Assembly: GCA_027063755.1 (NCBI GenBank)
Contig: JAMORD010000082.1
Coordinates: forward strand, 1-38,438
Direction of reading: 5' to 3'
DNA length: 38,438 bases
DNA from: a bacterium
Lineage (GTDB): Bacteria; Coprothermobacterota; Coprothermobacteria; Coprothermobacterales; JAADFF01
Shown: positions 34,329 to 38,438 of the stretch, in pieces
Layout: every line of letters begins with the position of its first letter
Position numbering within the stretch: position 1 is the stretch's first letter
The notes under the pieces: generated by a model
Databases searched by the model: none
Told to the model about the DNA's origin: nothing
Seen by the model: the letters and a program-made list of their open reading frames with translations, nothing else
Translations under genes and position numbers: made by a program

Positions 34329-34802
34329 GTGCTTGTAAAAGATATATACATTAGAGACCTTACGGCTATTACCGACGATATGACAGTCAGGGAGGCCATA
34401 GAGATACTGTATACACACCGTTTGCCCGGTGTCCCACTTGTTGATGAGGACTTCAAAGTAATAGGTTATGTTAGTGGTTCTTCTATCTCCGATGTTATTA
34501 TTCCTGACTATGTTAAGAGGCTTGTTAGCACCTCTTATTTTCCCGATATAGGCATTTTGGCCAAGGAGTTAGCCAGTATCATGGATAGTCCTGTTAGTGA
34601 GGTAAAAAAATGGACTCCTGTTGTAGAGGAGGAAGATACAGACCTCACAGCACTAAAACTGATGCTTGAGCATCACAGAAATGTGTTGCCCGTTGTTGAC
34701 GAAGAAAATAGACTTCGTGGTGTTATCACAAAGGAGGCTATATTATCTGCAATTGTACATATGATAGATAGTGAAAACGATAAAGGTAAAGCTGACAAGT
34801 AA
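34329..34802 (+). CDS. CBS-domain pair protein
   Basis: 157 aa with two CBS motifs: TVREAIEILYTHRLPGVPLVDEDFKVIGYVS (about 20-50) and DLTALKLMLEHHRNVLPVVDEENRLRGVIT (about 105-135). Such stand-alone pairs bind adenosine nucleotides and often gate transporters or enzymes. The frame opens earlier, but AAGGGGGTGA fits GTG 34329. It starts 13 bp after the PfkB-like gene and ends 29 bp before the transporter, suggesting regulation of one or both neighbours (inference). Confidence 0.88.
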   Translation: MLVKDIYIRDLTAITDDMTVREAIEILYTHRLPGVPLVDEDFKVIGYVSGSSISDVIIPDYVKRLVSTSYFPDIGILAKELASIMDSPVSEVKKWTPVVEEEDTDLTALKLMLEHHRNVLPVVDEENRLRGVITKEAILSAIVHMIDSENDKGKADK

Positions 34803-34831
34803 GTAGTTGTTAGGGTTGGGGAGGGATTTCT

Positions 34832-36136
34832 ATGCATATTACATTTACTATTGCTGTGATTGCACTTTTTACCTTAGTTTATGTCTTTTTAATGACTGAT
34901 ATGAGGCATAGAACGGCTGTGGCTATGCTTGGTGCAGCAGCTACCGTATTTGTAGCTGAGGTATTTTATAAAAATACTGAGGATTTTTGGTCTTTTATTG
35001 ATTTTGAAACTCTTGCTTTGCTTATGGGCATGATGATAATTGTTGGAGTTTTAGCCCATAGTGGCTTTTTTGAATATCTTGGTGTGAAGACTCTACAATT
35101 GTCTAAAGGTGATCCGAAAAAATTTTTCTTTGGCATGTTTTTTCTTACCGCTTTTACATCTGCTTTCCTTGACAATGTTACAACTGTTCTGTTGATGACC
35201 CCTCTTATTCTGTATGTTACGGCTATTCTTGAGATAGATCCTATGCCGTTTTTGCTGGGAGAGATAATGGCTTCTAATATTGGAGGTACTGCAACTTTGA
35301 TTGGCGATCCTCCGAATATTATGATCGGTACAGGTGCCGGTTTATCCTTTATGCAATTTATTAAGTACGAGACACCAATTAGCATTTTTAATGTTATTAT
35401 GTCAGCAATTTTTATCTATTATATATTTAAAGACAGATTTGCTTTAAAGTATCCTGAGAATATACAAAATAAGATAAAAGAGTTTGACCCCCAAAAAGCT
35501 ATAAAGGATAAATATCTAATGCGTGTTGGTTTGATTATATTGTTTTTCGTTATAGTGCTATTCTTCCTCTCAGATGTCATTGGTGTCTCAGAGGCTGTTA
35601 TTGCATTACTTGGAGGTTCATTGGCATTGTTCCTTATTATGGATCATGAGACAGTGGAAAAAGTCATTATGCAAGTAGAGTGGACAACGCTGTTATTCTT
35701 TATGGCTTTATTTATCATTGTTGGTTATCTTAATTCAACTGGTGCTTTGGATATGGTTGCCCGGTGGATGGTTAAGATTAGTGGCGGTAATAAGATTGTG
35801 CTTGTGATGGTCATACTGTGGGGTTCTGCTATTATCAGTGCCTTTGTAGATAATATACCCTTCACTGCAACTATGATACCTGTTATTAGTGCCCTTATAG
35901 CAAGGAATCCATCTCTGAATACTCATCATGTTCTTTGGTGGGCTTTGTCTATGGGGGCATGTCTTGGTGGCAATGGCACGGTTATTGGTGCCTCTGCTAA
36001 TGTCGTTGTTAGTGGTATAGCCAAGAAAAATGGTATAGATATCAACTTTAGAAATTATGCAAAAATAGGGGCTCCTGTTACCATTTTTATATTGCTTATC
36101 AGTAGCGTATATCTGTATTTCTTGGCCACTCTGTAG
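34832..36136 (+). CDS. ArsB/NhaD-type (SLC13/P-protein-like) ion transporter
   Basis: 434 aa, about 11-12 membrane helices in two repeats. Signatures: FETLALLMGMMIIVGVL, AFTSAFLDNVTTVLLMTPLI, ASNIGGTATLIGDPPNIMIG in the first half, and AFVDNIPFTATMIPVI with LGGNGTVIGASANVVV in the second. These are typical of the ArsB/NhaD and melanosomal P-protein-like branch, which moves anions or exchanges Na+ and H+; the substrate cannot be read from sequence. The SD is a weak GGGGAGGG. Last gene before a terminator-like repeat. Confidence 0.9.
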   Translation: MHITFTIAVIALFTLVYVFLMTDMRHRTAVAMLGAAATVFVAEVFYKNTEDFWSFIDFETLALLMGMMIIVGVLAHSGFFEYLGVKTLQLSKGDPKKFFFGMFFLTAFTSAFLDNVTTVLLMTPLILYVTAILEIDPMPFLLGEIMASNIGGTATLIGDPPNIMIGTGAGLSFMQFIKYETPISIFNVIMSAIFIYYIFKDRFALKYPENIQNKIKEFDPQKAIKDKYLMRVGLIILFFVIVLFFLSDVIGVSEAVIALLGGSLALFLIMDHETVEKVIMQVEWTTLLFFMALFIIVGYLNSTGALDMVARWMVKISGGNKIVLVMVILWGSAIISAFVDNIPFTATMIPVISALIARNPSLNTHHVLWWALSMGACLGGNGTVIGASANVVVSGIAKKNGIDINFRNYAKIGAPVTIFILLISSVYLYFLATL

Positions 36137-36145
36137 GTTGTAATT

Positions 36146-36188
36146 TTTTTAGATAATAAAAACAGGGGAGACGCATGTCTCCCCTGTT
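36146..36188 (-). terminator. Terminator between the transporter and lipoprotein genes
   Basis: AACAGGGGAGAC and GTCTCCCCTGTT form a 12-bp stem with a 4-base loop. On the minus strand it is followed by TTTTTATTATCT, so it ends the lipoprotein transcript. The plus strand lacks a good T-tract, though the hairpin may still slow the transporter transcript. Confidence 0.85.
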
Positions 36189-36207
36189 GTGGTTACTGTA
36201 GGATTTA

Positions 36208-37311
36208 CTATCGTTTGGCTGTGATATCCCACCACTTGATGTCATCTTGAGATATAAATATACGGTCTATACTCGGGGTTGCTGTACCAAGATGTATTTC
36301 ACCAATAGTATAAGAATATATAGTTTTTTCTTTAATGGTCCCTATACCGAATATCTTGCCATCAATTATTCGTGGATCAAAATATTTGGCTCCAGAAGTT
36401 GTTTGTATCAGCTTGCCATCAAGATTATAGACCTTAATTGTTGCCTTGCCTATTTGGTATCCCCATACAAGAAGTTTCTTGCTTGTATTATCAATCCATA
36501 GCCCCTCTGATGGAACACTTTTCAGCGGATATGATAGTGTTAGAGAGCCTGTTTCTGGTTTGAATGTATATACACCGCTTTTGCCCAGCAAATACACGGT
36601 GTGGCTATCACTGTCTATATATGCCACCTCATAGGGTGGATGAATTCCTTGAGTTATAATGGCATCAAAGTCATTGCTTTCCTTGTATTTGGTAATAATT
36701 TTTTCATTACCCCTAATGTCTCTGTATACCAATGCTTCATCGGGTGCTCCATTAGATCCAACATATACCATGCTGCCGTCGTCACCTATGGCGGCAATCC
36801 ATTTAATTGAGCTGTAAAGTTTTCCCTTGTTAATAAGAGATATATTGAGTTTCGTAGGGTTGTTTAGTATATTGCTTGTGTCCAATATAATAAATAAGTT
36901 GTTACCTGTGGCTATTCCATCTGGCCATACATGCACGGCCAGTTTTTTTCTACCTGGAGAGATTAGCATGCTAATCATAGTTCCAAATTGATCTGGGGTA
37001 ATAAGCTTCACAGTTTGATCGGTTTTAAGGTTTTTGTATATTAGTTCTGGGTTATCCATTTCGGCCGTTTGACGGAGGTATACAAAGGCATTTTGGTTAA
37101 GAAGAAGTCCATACAATCCGTCGTCAATTTTCTTGATGATGTTGTTATGTACATAATACATTGGGCTTGTCAGTTTACCTGGTGTATCAAGTGTAATAAA
37201 CATGGCATATGGTGCAGGCTTAGCTAAATCTGCGGTAGGGATATTAGAACATGAGACAAATAGTGCTAATATGGCAATTGTGAAGATAACTGTCTTAATT
37301 GATAGTTTCAT
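36208..37311 (-). CDS. Predicted lipoprotein, possible beta-propeller
   Basis: 367 aa. The signal peptide VIFTIAILALFVSCSN has a lipobox (FVSC), so Cys21 is probably lipidated and the protein surface-anchored. The body has repeated beta-rich segments (DGSMVYVGSNG, SDSHTVYLLGKSGVYTF, TSKKLLVWGYQIG) suggestive of a propeller, but no family is recognised. SD GGAGGTGA precedes the ATG. It is a single-gene unit divergent from the PilZ genes at 37398. Confidence 0.75.
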   Translation of the reverse strand: MKLSIKTVIFTIAILALFVSCSNIPTADLAKPAPYAMFITLDTPGKLTSPMYYVHNNIIKKIDDGLYGLLLNQNAFVYLRQTAEMDNPELIYKNLKTDQTVKLITPDQFGTMISMLISPGRKKLAVHVWPDGIATGNNLFIILDTSNILNNPTKLNISLINKGKLYSSIKWIAAIGDDGSMVYVGSNGAPDEALVYRDIRGNEKIITKYKESNDFDAIITQGIHPPYEVAYIDSDSHTVYLLGKSGVYTFKPETGSLTLSYPLKSVPSEGLWIDNTSKKLLVWGYQIGKATIKVYNLDGKLIQTTSGAKYFDPRIIDGKIFGIGTIKEKTIYSYTIGEIHLGTATPSIDRIFISQDDIKWWDITAKR

Positions 37312-37339
37312 ATTCTCACCTCCTGCAGTTTATTTTACA

Positions 37340-37368
37340 TTACCTGTAGGTGTTTGCTTCGGTATAAT
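37340..37368 (+). promoter_or_regulatory. Promoter with overlapping palindrome before PilZ genes
   Basis: TTACCT-17-TATAAT is a strong sigma-70-type match 29 bp before the start codon. The -35 overlaps ACCTGTAGGT (37342-37351), the same palindrome core found before rpmH. Confidence 0.55.
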
Positions 37369-37397
37369 TTATATAGACGCAATATAGGGAGGTAGCC

Positions 37398-38039
37398 GTG
37401 AAACTACGATGGAATAATATTGTAGACAAGGATGATGTACTTCTTGTTACCTTTGTCTTGGATAGTGTAGAGTATACTGTTCTTGGTGTTGTTCAGAGAA
37501 AAAGTGCAATAGAACTTGATATAAAACTTTTTAACCCACCTCTAAAAGATATTCCCGAGGGTACCGAGGCTTATGTCATAGTTTCAAAGCCTACAGGTTC
37601 TTATTTGTTTAATGGATTTATTCGTCTTTATATCTTGTCCCAATGGCTTATGGTTCTTGTCCCTGTAGGTTCCGTAGTTTACTGGGATAGACGAAAGATG
37701 AAACGTTTTAATGTCAGACTTCGTACTGAAATAGCATGGGGTGATAGAGACGAAGAATTCGTAGCTATGCTTGAGGATATGAATGTGTTTGGCGCTAAGG
37801 TTAGTATTAGCAAAGAGCAATTTATATTTTGGAATGTTGGATTTGAAGAACCTTTAGGTAAAGAAGGTATGTTGTTTATTGTTGTTCCCTATAAAGGTGA
37901 GATTGTGTCGTTTGTAGTGAGATTTTTTGTTAAGTGGATTAGGCAAACAGATACAGATGTCTATATGGGGCTTGAGTTTATTATTTCTAATGATGATGTC
38001 AAGCAGTATCTTGAATATTTCTCTCGTATACTATTTTGA
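37398..38039 (+). CDS. PilZ-domain protein (YcgR-like)
   Basis: 213 aa. An N-terminal PilZN/YcgR-N-like beta domain (about 1-95) is followed by PilZ. The c-di-GMP motif RxxxR is in DRRKMKRFNVRL (about 97-108); the second motif reads EDMNVFGAKV, with Asn where Ser is usual, so binding is likely but not certain. It ends in a helical QYLEYFSRILF. It would act as a cytoplasmic c-di-GMP effector. The start is GTG 37398 with SD GGGAGGT. The next PilZ gene begins 24 bp after its stop. Confidence 0.85.
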   Translation: MKLRWNNIVDKDDVLLVTFVLDSVEYTVLGVVQRKSAIELDIKLFNPPLKDIPEGTEAYVIVSKPTGSYLFNGFIRLYILSQWLMVLVPVGSVVYWDRRKMKRFNVRLRTEIAWGDRDEEFVAMLEDMNVFGAKVSISKEQFIFWNVGFEEPLGKEGMLFIVVPYKGEIVSFVVRFFVKWIRQTDTDVYMGLEFIISNDDVKQYLEYFSRILF

Positions 38040-38063
38040 TTTCTGCTTAGGGGGGTATGTATC

Positions 38064-38438
38064 ATGATAGATTATGTGCCGTGGCGTAATATTATGATTC
38101 CTGATGCTGTCATTGTTATGAAAAGTGCTGGTAGAGATGGTGGGATGACTGTGGGACTGGTAGACAAGGTAGGAAGAAAAACTGTTGGTGTGAGATTACT
38201 TTCAAATTGGGATATTGACGGCAATCAGATAGATATCTCTGTAGCTACAGATAATGGATTGTATTCCATACCTGCTGAGATTAAGAAAGTTAATCTTGTG
38301 AATGGTGGAGGGTATGTAACACTTGTGCCTCTCTCACAGGCTGCTAAGATTGATAAACGCAAGGCTGAAAGGTATTCTATAGCCCTACCTGTCTTATTTA
38401 GGCCAATTGGTGGAGATCGGTTTTATGAAGGTATCATG
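38064..38438 (+). CDS. PilZ-domain protein, 3' truncated by window edge
   Basis: 125 residues are visible and the frame is open at the right edge. The N-terminus (VPWRNIMIPDAVIVM) parallels the other two PilZ genes here, a beta domain follows, and KRKAERYSIALPVLF contains RxxxR at the start of the PilZ domain. The D/NxSxxG motif would lie beyond the window. SD GGGGGG before ATG 38064. Probably in an operon with the preceding paralogue. Confidence 0.8.
   Translation, partial: MIDYVPWRNIMIPDAVIVMKSAGRDGGMTVGLVDKVGRKTVGVRLLSNWDIDGNQIDISVATDNGLYSIPAEIKKVNLVNGGGYVTLVPLSQAAKIDKRKAERYSIALPVLFRPIGGDRFYEGIM

Noticed and set aside
36964-36979. Perfect 16-bp palindrome GATTAGCATGCTAATC as an operator
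   Set aside because: It lies deep inside the lipoprotein coding sequence and has no second copy that I found; likely chance.
1-38438. CRISPR arrays, insertion sequences, tRNA/rRNA genes and riboswitches
   Set aside because: Intergenic gaps are all under 150 bp and contain no repeat arrays, transposase frames, cloverleaf sequences or recognised aptamers.

Overview
The window is compact bacterial chromosome of low to moderate GC, with no insertion sequence, phage gene, CRISPR array, tRNA or rRNA that I could see. Genes overlap or nearly touch, Shine-Dalgarno sites are strong (GGAGG type), about a third of the starts are GTG or TTG, and AGA (Arg) and ATA (Ile) codons are frequent. Rubredoxin plus flavo-diiron protein points to an anaerobe. 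Several neighbourhoods resemble Firmicutes (3D protein-ksgA-ispE, rpmH-rnpA-yidD-yidC-jag-mnmE, ClpC with UVR motif, paired DegV proteins). I infer an anaerobic, possibly thermophilic bacterium of the Firmicutes or a nearby deep lineage; the species cannot be fixed from this sequence.

Layout. 1-1061: C-terminal end of a secreted multidomain protein. 1126-2508 (-): flavo-diiron protein and rubredoxin, an oxygen or NO defence pair. 2627-3818 (-): tandem OsmC-like protein and YjbQ. 3864-13931 (-): a chain of nine overlapping or abutting genes: mnmA, mnmG, two pilin-like proteins, a 3D-domain wall protein, ksgA, ispE, a nucleotidyltransferase and an O-antigen-ligase/TPR membrane protein. 14010-18633: an OadA/PycB carboxyltransferase, a SufT/MIP18-like protein, XapX (-), then cheW with two unknown polytopic membrane proteins. 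18774-21296: clpC. 21365-25252 (-): an operon of an orphan Cache-HAMP receptor, a degenerate PilZ-like protein, a CheC/FliY-like phosphatase and malic enzyme. 25320-26697: M55 peptidase and an unknown protein. 26786-32062: rpmH, rnpA, yidD, yidC, jag, mnmE and two DegV paralogues. 32108-36136: SIMPL protein, an unknown protein, a PfkB-like protein lacking its catalytic Asp, a CBS-pair protein and an ArsB/NhaD-type transporter. 36208-37311 (-): lipoprotein. 37398-38438: two PilZ proteins, the second cut by the window edge.

Themes. tRNA wobble-uridine modification is complete (MnmA, MnmG, MnmE). The cluster at 26786 is the classic ribosome, RNase P and membrane-insertase group, but dnaA is not beside it. 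Signalling genes (CheW, CheC/FliY-like, a receptor without output domain, three related PilZ proteins) occur without CheA, CheY or flagellar genes. The most unusual groups are the receptor/PilZ/CheC/malic-enzyme operon, cheW with two novel membrane proteins, and the pseudo-PfkB/CBS/transporter cluster.
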